Source: an uncultured Altererythrobacter sp.
GTDB taxonomy: Bacteria; Pseudomonadota; Alphaproteobacteria; Sphingomonadales; Sphingomonadaceae
Direction of reading: 5' to 3'
Assembly: GCA_946886175.1 (NCBI GenBank)
Contig: CAMPIA010000056.1
Location: forward strand, 1 to 7,485
DNA: 7,485 nucleotides
Part shown: piece after piece, positions 1 to 5,510 of the stretch
Layout: each line of letters begins with the position of its first letter
Position numbering within the stretch: position 1 is the first letter of the stretch
Made by a program: the position numbers and the translations under genes
Notes under the pieces: model-generated
Database searches by the model: none
What the model was told of the DNA's origin: nothing
What the model saw: only the letters and a program-made list of their open reading frames with translations

Positions 1-419
1 GGCTGTTCGCGCGCAACGACATCTGGTGCCTGCCCGAAATGCCGCTGCGCAACGGGCGCCGCGCGGACCTGATGGGGATCGATCCCAGGGGCCGGATCGT
101 GATCGTCGAGATCAAGGTCAGCCGGGCGGACCTTCTCGGCGACGGCAAGTGGCCCGACTATCTCGACTTCTGCGACCGCTTCTACTGGGGCCTGCCGCTC
201 GCGCTCGACCGCGCGCCGCTCGAGCTGGCCGATTTCCGACCCGAGTGCTGCGGGGTGATCGTCGCCGACGGCTACGACGCCGAGATCGTCCGCCCCGCCC
301 CCTCGCAGCCGCTCGCCGCAGCACGGCGCAAGGTGGAGGTCGAGCGGCTCGCGCGCGCGGCGCTGCGGCGCTCGCTGGTCGGGCTCGATCCGGCATGCGC
401 GCCCTGGGGCCAGCAATAG
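1..419 (+). CDS. mmcB: MmcB family DNA repair protein (5' end outside window)
   Basis: This is the last 138 residues of a protein read from the first full codon at base 3; the true start lies upstream. The fragment carries RRADLM (residues 19-24), then IVEIK (34-38), then KWPDY and CDRFYW. An Asp followed by E-x-K on a beta strand is the PD-(D/E)XK nuclease pattern, here probably D22, E36 and K38. This arrangement is typical of MmcB (formerly DUF1052), a putative nuclease linked in Caulobacter to mitomycin C resistance and SOS control. The C-terminal stretch with PLAAARRK is also family-like. The promoter and any LexA box are not visible. It ends 40 bases before the hydroxylase gene, with no clear functional link. 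The family call is firm; biochemical activity is inferred from the fold. Confidence 0.85.
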   Translation, partial: LFARNDIWCLPEMPLRNGRRADLMGIDPRGRIVIVEIKVSRADLLGDGKWPDYLDFCDRFYWGLPLALDRAPLELADFRPECCGVIVADGYDAEIVRPAPSQPLAAARRKVEVERLARAALRRSLVGLDPACAPWGQQ

Positions 420-422
420 GGC

Positions 423-452
423 CTGTCATGCGGGCCGCCGCTGCGGCATAAG
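423..452 (+). promoter_or_regulatory. Candidate promoter of the hydroxylase gene
   Basis: A CTGTCA hexamer at 423-428 (4 of 6 with TTGACA) lies 18 bases before CATAAG at 447-452 (4 of 6 with TATAAT). The second hexamer ends 7 bases before the ATG at 460, so transcription would begin at or next to the start codon. No Shine-Dalgarno precedes that ATG. The match is weak on its own; the support is that the same 7-base gap recurs at three other starts in the window. Confidence 0.4.
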
Positions 453-457
453 CGGCG
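436..457 (+). repeat. Inverted repeat just before the hydroxylase start
   Basis: CGCCGCT at 436-442 is the exact reverse complement of AGCGGCG at 451-457, giving a 7-bp stem with an 8-base loop. No T-run follows, so it is not a standard intrinsic terminator for mmcB. It overlaps the proposed -10 hexamer, so it could be an operator or simply a by-product of high GC. Confidence 0.35.
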
Positions 458-459
458 CC

Positions 460-1194
460 ATGGCGACCGCCATCCTCTTCTCCGCGCTGGCGATGACCGC
501 GATCGTCGCGCTGCGCTATGTCGCGGCCAGCGGGCTGTTCGCGCTCGCGACCGAGCGGGTGCGGCCGGGCCTCTATGCACGGCTTGGCCCGCAGATCCGC
601 CGCGAGATCGGCTGGTCGCTGCTTTCGGCCGCGATCTACGGCATCCCGGCCGGGGTGGTCGCGTGGGGCTGGCAGGAGCACGGCTGGACGCTGATCTACA
701 CCGATCCTGGCGCCTGGCCCTTGTGGTATCTGCCGCTGTCGCTGTTCCTCTACCTGTTCGCGCACGACACGTGGTTTTACTGGACGCACCGCTGGATGCA
801 CCGTCCGCGGCTGTTCCGCGCGGCGCACGCGGTCCACCACGCGAGCCGGCCGCCTACCGCCTGGGCGGCGATGAGCTTCCACCCGCTCGAGGCGCTGACC
901 GGCGCGCTGGTGATCCCCGCGCTGGTGTTCGCGATCCCGATCCACGCCGCGGTGCTCGGCCTCGTGCTGCTGGTCATGACCGTGATGGGGGTGACCAATC
1001 ACATGGGGTGGGAGATGTTTCCGCGCGCGCTTGTTCATTCCAAGTTGGGCGACTGGCTGATAACGGCCAGCCACCACCAGCGCCATCACGAGCAATATAC
1101 ATGCAACTACGGGCTCTACTTCCGTTTCTGGGATCGCCTGTGCGGCACCGATCGCGGCCTGTCCGACGGCTTTCCCGGCACCTTGGCGCGCTGA
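460..1194 (+). CDS. Sterol desaturase / fatty acid hydroxylase family membrane protein
   Basis: A 244-residue polytopic membrane protein of the di-iron FA_hydroxylase superfamily. The three histidine clusters are present: HRWMH at residues 110-114, HAVHH at 123-127 and HHQRHH at 205-210, with supporting H102, H141 (SFHPLE) and H181. These ligate the two irons used for O2-dependent C-H hydroxylation or desaturation at the membrane surface. Hydrophobic segments lie near residues 3-30, 52-72, 86-101 and 143-177. The length is usual for bacterial members. The substrate cannot be read from sequence: a sterol-like lipid, a fatty acyl chain or a carotenoid (sphingomonads make hydroxylated carotenoids, and some of their ring hydroxylases resemble this superfamily) are all possible. 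No carotenoid genes are in view. The start has no Shine-Dalgarno but a -10-like hexamer 7 bases upstream; M12 is a less likely alternative. The 3' end overlaps the DUF2141 gene. Confidence 0.9.
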   Translation: MATAILFSALAMTAIVALRYVAASGLFALATERVRPGLYARLGPQIRREIGWSLLSAAIYGIPAGVVAWGWQEHGWTLIYTDPGAWPLWYLPLSLFLYLFAHDTWFYWTHRWMHRPRLFRAAHAVHHASRPPTAWAAMSFHPLEALTGALVIPALVFAIPIHAAVLGLVLLVMTVMGVTNHMGWEMFPRALVHSKLGDWLITASHHQRHHEQYTCNYGLYFRFWDRLCGTDRGLSDGFPGTLAR

Positions 1195-1628
1195 CGCTGG
1201 CGGCCGCGGCACCGCTCGTGCTGGGGGCAGGCGCCCCGGCGTCCGCGCCCCACACGGCCGAGGTCACCGTCAAGATCACCGGCCTGCGATCGAGCGAAGG
1301 GGTGGTGCGCGCGTGCATGACGACCGACCCCGAGCGCTTCCCCGCGTGCCGCGGAGCGCCCCGGGCCTATAGCGCCACGGTGGCGGCGGACGAGACGCTG
1401 ACGCTCACCTTCCACGGCGTCGTCCCCGGCCGTTACGCCATCGCGCTGCTCCACGACGAGAACCGCAATGGCAAGGCGGACCGCGCGCTCGGCCTGATGC
1501 CGAAGGAAGGGTTCGGCTTCTCGCGCGACGCCAAGGTGCGTCTGGGTCCACCCAGCTTCGACGACGCGGCGTTCGACGTCGACGGGCGCGCCAGCACCCA
1601 GGCGATCCACATGCGTTACCTGCTCTGA
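1140..1628 (+). CDS. Exported DUF2141 domain protein
   Basis: A small secreted protein, 162 residues from the GTG at 1140. Residues 1-36 form a signal peptide: an Arg-rich n-region (RHRSRPVRR), a hydrophobic core (LGALTLAAAAPLVLGA) and small residues around APASA. The mature part carries the DUF2141 hallmark at 105-128: HDENRNGKAD followed by LMPKEGFGFS. D106, N108, N110, G111 and D114 resemble an EF-hand or dockerin calcium loop. C59 and C70 could form a disulfide. The fold is probably a small beta sandwich in the periplasm; the role is unknown for the family. The start is uncertain. ATG 1101 is in frame (175 residues) but would overlap the hydroxylase gene by 94 bases and lengthen the n-region. 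GTG 1140 overlaps by 55 bases and gives a normal signal peptide. Neither has a good Shine-Dalgarno, so translation may depend on coupling to the upstream gene. Confidence 0.85.
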   Translation: MRHRSRPVRRLSRHLGALTLAAAAPLVLGAGAPASAPHTAEVTVKITGLRSSEGVVRACMTTDPERFPACRGAPRAYSATVAADETLTLTFHGVVPGRYAIALLHDENRNGKADRALGLMPKEGFGFSRDAKVRLGPPSFDDAAFDVDGRASTQAIHMRYLL

Positions 1629-1661
1629 CGTCACGCCGTCGGCGCATCCGCCTGGCGCGAC

Positions 1662-1678
1662 TTAACGGTAACTTTACC
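1662..1678 (+). promoter_or_regulatory. CtrA-like binding site upstream of the PAS-like gene
   Basis: The sequence TTAACGGTAACTTTACC fits the alphaproteobacterial CtrA consensus TTAA-N7-TTAA except for one base (TTTA in the second half), with exact 7-base spacing. It lies 54-70 bases before the ATG at 1732, in the longest spacer of the window (1629-1731), and is strikingly AT-rich against its surroundings. The same bases could instead contribute to a sigma-70 promoter. Nothing else in the spacer is convincing: a 4-bp hairpin at 1634-1644, and an AGGAG at 1692-1696 that is too far from any start. Confidence 0.4.
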
Positions 1679-1731
1679 ACGTCGCGCCATTAGGAGTCCC
1701 CGCAACACCGCATCGGGGGCTCGACAAGGCA

Positions 1732-3339
1732 ATGGACACACTGCGCGGCAGATTCGATTCGTCGGCCTACGACGACGATGATCGCGACGATTACTATGCC
1801 GACGAGGAGGCAGGGCGCGAGCCGCCGCCCGCCGCGATCGGCAGCGACGAGCGCCGCATGCAGGTGCGCGCCTACAATCACTGGGCGAGCCTGCTCGACG
1901 AGCGCAACTTCCCCTCGATCGAGGACCTCGATCCTTCGGCGCTGCCCGATTTCGGTCCTCACAGCGTGTTGCTCGACTTCACCTCGGGGATCGAGAACCC
2001 CGCGGTTCCCTTCCTCGGCGCCGAGCTTGCGGTCGAATGCGGCGCGGACGGCGAGATCGAATCGCTGGCCGACGTGCCCGCGCGCTCGCTGCTGAGCCGA
2101 ATCACCGACCATTACCTGCAGATCCTCGCCAATCAGGCGCCGATCGGCTTCGAGGCCGAGTTCGTGAACCAGCGCGGCGCGACGATCCTCTATCGCGGCA
2201 TTTTGCTGCCGTTCTCGAGCGACGACGACACGATCGATTTCATCTACGGCGTGATCAACTGGAAGCAGCTGGCCGACCAGCTCACCACCGACGAGCTCAT
2301 GCTCGAGATCGATCAGGCGCTCGACCGCGACGAGCCGGCCGAAGAGCCCCCCTACGAAGCGACGCGCGAGCCCGATCCGGTCACCGACTGGGCCGACGGC
2401 CCGACGGGCGATTCGGTCGAGATCGTCGCGCTGCCGGCTGCGAACGACGAGGAATCCGCCATCGACTACCCGGCCCCGTCGTTCGGCGACGAGCCCGAAG
2501 ACGAATCGGACGATCCCTTCGCGGCGGACGACGAGTCGCAGGAGGAGCCCCAGGACGAACCCCACGACGAGCCGAGGGGCGGCTGGGGCATGGCCGAGAT
2601 GATCGCGCGCCAATCGACCCCCAAGAAGCCCTACGCCATTCCGCTCGAGCCCGGCGATCCTGCTCCGGTTCCGGCCGGTTTCGATCCGGTCGGTCTCGAC
2701 TCGGCCGGATTCGGTTCGGCCGGAATCGGTTCGGATGGAGAGCAGGGCCTGCACGGCTGCCTCGCCGCGGCGCGCCAGTGCGCGCTGGCGGCGCGCAGCA
2801 GCGAGGACCGCAGTCGCACCGCGCTCTACGACGCGGTCGGCCGGGCCTACGACTTCAGCTGCGCGGCGCAGGAATCGCCGCACGAGTTCGAGGAACTCGT
2901 CGCCGAAAACGGCCTCACCGTACAGGACCGCGCGCCGATGACCCCGGTGGTCAAGCTCGTGTTCGGCGCCGATTACGACAAGACGCGGCTCACCGAATAC
3001 GCCGCCGTGCTCGGCCACGCCCACCGGATCGGGATCGAACGCGGCACGCTCGCCGATTTTCTCGTCCGGGCCGAGGGCGGGCTCAAGGGCGTGGTCAAGG
3101 CCGAGCGTGAGCTGCGCCGCGCGGAAGGCGGCAAGGCCGAGGCGGAGACCCCGCGCGAAGCGCTGGCGCGCAAGCTGCGCGCGATCGCGCCGCTCGGGTT
3201 CGAAGAGCTCGAGCCGCAGGGCGAGGAGTTCGGCCTGGTGGTCATCCGCCGGCTCGAATCGGGCGAGGTCGTCATGCTCGGCGAAGTCTCCGACGATGCC
3301 GCGCTGGTCGAGCGCGCCGCACGCAAGCTCGTCGCCTAG
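1732..3339 (+). CDS. Acidic two-domain protein, N-terminal PAS-like domain; function unknown
   Basis: A 535-residue soluble protein with no signal peptide or membrane segment. Residues 1-40 are acidic and disordered (DDDDRDDYY). Residues 43-180 look like a PAS fold of the PAS_5 kind: RAYNHWASLL, PSIEDLDPS, a central helix with DHYLQIL, then YRGILLPF and IDFIYGVINWK, the usual closing strands. Residues 185-340 are a low-complexity linker, very acidic to about 282 (DEPQ/DEPH/DEPR-like steps) and ending in five-residue repeats (314-338). Residues 341-535 form a second globular, mostly helical domain, with APMTPVVKLVFG and DYDKTRLTEYAAVL near 401-426 and a charged helix at 455-485. I recognise the overall type from sphingomonads but know no function. 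No kinase, GGDEF or HTH output domain is present, so if the PAS domain senses something, the C-terminal domain must relay it. Only the ATG at 1732 fits; an AAGG sits unusually close, 2 bases upstream. Confidence 0.85.
   Translation: MDTLRGRFDSSAYDDDDRDDYYADEEAGREPPPAAIGSDERRMQVRAYNHWASLLDERNFPSIEDLDPSALPDFGPHSVLLDFTSGIENPAVPFLGAELAVECGADGEIESLADVPARSLLSRITDHYLQILANQAPIGFEAEFVNQRGATILYRGILLPFSSDDDTIDFIYGVINWKQLADQLTTDELMLEIDQALDRDEPAEEPPYEATREPDPVTDWADGPTGDSVEIVALPAANDEESAIDYPAPSFGDEPEDESDDPFAADDESQEEPQDEPHDEPRGGWGMAEMIARQSTPKKPYAIPLEPGDPAPVPAGFDPVGLDSAGFGSAGIGSDGEQGLHGCLAAARQCALAARSSEDRSRTALYDAVGRAYDFSCAAQESPHEFEELVAENGLTVQDRAPMTPVVKLVFGADYDKTRLTEYAAVLGHAHRIGIERGTLADFLVRAEGGLKGVVKAERELRRAEGGKAEAETPREALARKLRAIAPLGFEELEPQGEEFGLVVIRRLESGEVVMLGEVSDDAALVERAARKLVA
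2671..2745 (+). repeat. 15-bp degenerate tandem repeat in the PAS-like gene linker
   Basis: Five in-frame 15-base units encode PAGFD, PVGLD, SAGFG, SAGIG and the diverged SDGEQ. Units three and four differ at only one base (TTC against ATC). The pattern is small-x-Gly-hydrophobic-x. Because the unit length is a multiple of three, gain or loss of copies would keep the frame and change only the linker length. It is too short and lacks the A(D/N)LxX pattern needed for a pentapeptide-repeat helix. Confidence 0.7.
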
Positions 3340-3352
3340 CAGGCTGCGCTAA

Positions 3353-3369
3353 CCGGTTGTCCACACCGG
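3353..3369 (+). promoter_or_regulatory. DnaA-box-like 9-mer within a small inverted repeat
   Basis: TTGTCCACA at 3357-3365 differs from the classic DnaA box TTATCCACA at one base, and this G form is used in high-GC genomes. It sits within an inverted repeat, CCGGT (3353-3357) and ACCGG (3365-3369), with a 7-base loop. It lies in the 67-base spacer after the PAS-like gene. Without a T-run the hairpin is a poor terminator. A single box does not make an origin; it could be a DnaA regulatory or titration site, or chance. Confidence 0.3.
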
Positions 3370-3393
3370 CTATCGCTGGCTCCACGACATCGT

Positions 3394-3399
3394 TAGCTT
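3394..3399 (+). promoter_or_regulatory. Candidate -10 hexamer of the phosphatase gene
   Basis: TAGCTT (fits TAnnnT; 3 of 6 with TATAAT) ends 7 bases before the ATG at 3407. I find no TTG-type -35 at 16-19 bases upstream. There is no Shine-Dalgarno before the ATG, in keeping with a leaderless start. The in-frame TTG at 3398 lies inside this element and is not favoured as a start. Confidence 0.3.
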
Positions 3400-3406
3400 G
3401 CCGCGG

Positions 3407-4507
3407 ATGGCGCTCTTCACCGGTCAGCCGGTTCGCATCCAGCCCTATTTCGGCCATCGTAGCCGCGAGCGTCTGGTCGTCGCCGCACGGGCCCTGCGAT
3501 CGGGCAAGCCCGGCTGGGAGGACGGCGGGCGGCTCCAGGCGATGCGCACGATGCTCGCGCAGTTCGCCTCGCGCGAAGTGGCGGAATTCGATGTCACCCT
3601 CGAACTGAAATCGCCCGAGGGCCGGCGCACCACGTATCCGGGCAAGACCGACGGCGAGGGCTTCGTCCGCTTCGAGATCGAGCTCGGCGACGACTGGCCG
3701 CTCCCCGCCCACCCCGCGTGGGAGATCGTCTGCCTCCACTGGCTCAACCGCGACGGGCCGCAAAGCATCGAGGGCCATGTGCTCGTGCCGGGCGCGCAGA
3801 CCACGCTCGCGGTTGCTTCCGACATCGACGACACGATCGTCGAGACCGGCATCGCGGGCGGCTTCCGCCAGCTCGTGCGCAACTGGCGCCGCGTGCTCGC
3901 CGAATTGCCCGACGAGCGCATCGCCGCGCCCGGCGCCGACGCCTTCTACGGCGCGCTCGGCGGCGGCGCGGTGCTGCCCGGGCAGGACGGCGCCGGCGGC
4001 GCGGTTCCGGCGACGCACAGGCCGTTCTTCTACGTCTCCTCGAGCCCGTGGAACCTGTTTTCCTACCTCGTCGCGTTCCTGCGCGCCCGCAACCTGCCGC
4101 TCGGTCCGCTGCTGCTGCGCGACTGGGGCTTCGATCGCGCGACGCTCGGCAGCGCGAGCCACGGCGAACACAAGCGCGCGGCGATCGACGCGCTGCTGGC
4201 GATGTATCCCGAAATTCGCTTCGCGCTCATCGGCGACGACACCCAGGGCGACCTGCCCGCCTATGCCGAGGTGGTGACGCACAACCTGGGCCAGGTCGCG
4301 GCGGTCTTCATCCGCACCGCGGCGGGCACGCCGCTCTCGCCCGAGGAACTGGCGGGCAAGGCGGCGATCGAGGCGGCGGGCGTTCCCTTGTGGCTCGGGG
4401 AGAGCTACCAGACCGGGCAGGACTTCCTGCGCGTCGCGGGCCTCAGGGCGCACGGCGACGCCGCGAAGATCGTCGAAACGGTCGAGGCGGCGCACGAAGC
4501 GGCCTGA
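3407..4507 (+). CDS. App1-type phosphatase domain protein (DUF2183, HAD-like)
   Basis: A 366-residue cytosolic protein. The N-terminal part (about 1-130) is a beta-rich domain with RIQPYFGHR and LVVAARALR, and a core with TDGEGFVRFEI. The C-terminal catalytic domain has the full HAD-type set: DIDDT at 139-143 (nucleophile and acid Asp, DxDxT), a serine motif SSSPWN at 211-216, K256 in HGEHKRAAI, and IGDDTQGD at 275-282 for Mg2+. This order matches the App1 catalytic domain; yeast App1 is a Mg2+-dependent phosphatidate phosphatase. Whether bacterial members act on phosphatidate is inference; another phospho-ester is possible. All key residues are present and the length is normal. The ATG at 3407 is chosen over the in-frame TTG at 3398 because of the -10-like hexamer. 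The hydrolase gene follows after 21 bases, so the two are probably co-transcribed. Confidence 0.9.
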   Translation: MALFTGQPVRIQPYFGHRSRERLVVAARALRSGKPGWEDGGRLQAMRTMLAQFASREVAEFDVTLELKSPEGRRTTYPGKTDGEGFVRFEIELGDDWPLPAHPAWEIVCLHWLNRDGPQSIEGHVLVPGAQTTLAVASDIDDTIVETGIAGGFRQLVRNWRRVLAELPDERIAAPGADAFYGALGGGAVLPGQDGAGGAVPATHRPFFYVSSSPWNLFSYLVAFLRARNLPLGPLLLRDWGFDRATLGSASHGEHKRAAIDALLAMYPEIRFALIGDDTQGDLPAYAEVVTHNLGQVAAVFIRTAAGTPLSPEELAGKAAIEAAGVPLWLGESYQTGQDFLRVAGLRAHGDAAKIVETVEAAHEAA

Positions 4508-4516
4508 CCGGCAGGG

Positions 4517-4523
4517 GGAGAGG
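4517..4523 (+). promoter_or_regulatory. Strong Shine-Dalgarno for the alpha/beta hydrolase
   Basis: GGAGAGG at 4517-4523 ends 5 bases before the ATG at 4529. It is the only well-placed, strong ribosome binding site in the window. It fixes the start at 4529 rather than the in-frame ATG at 4559, and fits an operon-internal gene that must be translated from a longer message. Confidence 0.75.
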
Positions 4524-4528
4524 AACGC

Positions 4529-5500
4529 ATGGCGCGCACGCGACGGAGGCCGGGAATCATGGGCTGGACGCTGATCGTCGTCGCGCTGCTCGCGGCCGCG
4601 CTGGTCGCGACCTGGTACTGGGCGACGAGCCGCGACGCGGTGGCGCTGCTCGACCGGATCGACAGTGCGTTCACCGCGGGCGACGCCGAGCTGGCGGCGG
4701 GGCCGGTCGCGTATGGCGATCATCCGCAACAGCGCCTGCTCGCCTATCGCCCGGCCGGATCGGGCGCGGCCGCGTCGCTGCCGGTGCTGGTGTTCTTCCA
4801 CGGTGGCGGATGGCATTCGGGCCGGCCCGAGGACTACGCGTTCGTCGCACGCAACTTCGCGCCCGAAGGGTTCGTGGTGGTCAACGCCGGCTACCGACTG
4901 AATGAAGCGGGGCGCTATCCCGCCATGCTGGAGGACAGCGCCGCCGCGCTTCGCTGGGTGCGCGACCATGCCGCCGAGCTGGGCGGCGATCCGTCGCGCA
5001 TCTACCTGATGGGCCACTCGGCCGGCGCCTACAACGCGATCATGCTCGCGCTCGACCCGCAATGGCTGGCGGGCGAGGGGTTGCCGCGCGACACGATCAA
5101 AGGCGCTATCGGTCTTGCGGGGCCCTACGACTTCTACCCGTTCGACAAGGATTCGAGCCGCAACACCTTCGGCCACGTCGCTGCGCCGACGATCACCCAG
5201 CCGATCGCGTTTGCGCGCGCCGATGCGCCCCCGCTGCTGCTCGCTACCGGCGACGAGGACACGATCGTGCGGCCGCGCAATTCGTTCGCGCTCGCCCGCG
5301 CGCTGACCGCGGCGGGCGAGCCGAGCGAGCCGGTGGTCTTCGAAGGCATGGACCACAAGGAAATCCTGATGGCGCTCGCGCGGCCGTTCGACCGCGACGC
5401 GCGGGTCAAGCGCGCGGTGCTCGATTTCCTCGCCGCGCGCGAGGCCGCGCAGGCCGCCGCGCCCCGATCTTCATTGGCGGTTCAGCCCGATAGTCGCTAG
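4529..5500 (+). CDS. Membrane-anchored alpha/beta hydrolase (esterase/HSL-like)
   Basis: A 323-residue serine hydrolase. An Arg-rich start and a hydrophobic segment at about residues 13-31 give an N-terminal anchor, or an uncleaved signal, that would place the enzyme on the periplasmic face. The oxyanion motif HGGGW is at 91-95 and the nucleophile elbow GHSAG at 162-166 (S164). The probable acid is D244 in GDEDTIV and the histidine is H276 in GMDHKE. HGGGW with GHSAG fits the hormone-sensitive-lipase / BD-FAE / kynurenine-formamidase-like group of carboxyl ester or amide hydrolases. The substrate is unknown. Residues 305-323 are a low-complexity Ala-rich tail. The gene follows the phosphatase gene by 21 bases with a strong ribosome binding site, suggesting joint expression and perhaps a shared lipid or ester pathway. 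The stop codon overlaps the proposed promoter of the M48 gene. Confidence 0.9.
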   Translation: MARTRRRPGIMGWTLIVVALLAAALVATWYWATSRDAVALLDRIDSAFTAGDAELAAGPVAYGDHPQQRLLAYRPAGSGAAASLPVLVFFHGGGWHSGRPEDYAFVARNFAPEGFVVVNAGYRLNEAGRYPAMLEDSAAALRWVRDHAAELGGDPSRIYLMGHSAGAYNAIMLALDPQWLAGEGLPRDTIKGAIGLAGPYDFYPFDKDSSRNTFGHVAAPTITQPIAFARADAPPLLLATGDEDTIVRPRNSFALARALTAAGEPSEPVVFEGMDHKEILMALARPFDRDARVKRAVLDFLAAREAAQAAAPRSSLAVQPDSR

Positions 5501-5503
5501 CAT
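5474..5503 (+). promoter_or_regulatory. Candidate promoter of the M48 protease gene
   Basis: TTGGCG at 5474-5479 (4 of 6 with TTGACA) is 18 bases before TAGCAT at 5498-5503 (4 of 6 with TATAAT, including the key A2 and T6). It ends 7 bases before the ATG at 5511. A second hexamer, GATAGT at 5489-5494, ends 7 bases before the other ATG at 5502 but has no good -35. The promoter lies inside the 3' end of the hydrolase gene. Confidence 0.4.
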
Positions 5504-5510
5504 GGCGGGC

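Noticed and set aside
663..1100. An upstream extension of the DUF2141 frame to 663
   Set aside because: It would overlap nearly the whole hydroxylase gene and gives Arg/Ala-rich sequence; the signal peptide begins near 1140.
1163..1182. Possible Tat signal (VRRLSR) in the DUF2141 signal peptide
   Set aside because: The residue two after the Arg pair is Ser, not the usual Phe or Leu, and no cofactor-binding domain follows; Sec export is simpler.
1626..1633. The perfect palindrome TGACGTCA overlapping the DUF2141 stop codon
   Set aside because: It resembles a eukaryotic CRE site, but there is no bacterial context and an 8-base palindrome is plausible by chance.
1692..1696. AGGAG resembling a ribosome binding site
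   Set aside because: No start codon lies at a working distance; the nearest real start is 35 bases downstream.
1698..1718. Possible hairpin CCCCG/CGGGG ahead of the PAS-like gene
   Set aside because: Five base pairs with an 11-base loop is too weak to call a riboregulator or terminator.
3353..3369. The same inverted repeat as an intrinsic terminator of the PAS-like gene
   Set aside because: The stem is only 5 bp and no T-run follows.
3718..4905. A 395-codon + strand frame overlapping the phosphatase and hydrolase genes
   Set aside because: An Arg-rich frame shadow running across two well-supported genes and their boundary, with no recognisable domain.
3272..5356. A 694-codon open frame on the - strand, and similar ones at 1690-3024, 5406-6884 and 118-1212
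   Set aside because: They lie antisense to genes with intact catalytic motifs, encode Arg/Ala/His-rich low-information protein, and are the expected result of few stop codons at high GC.
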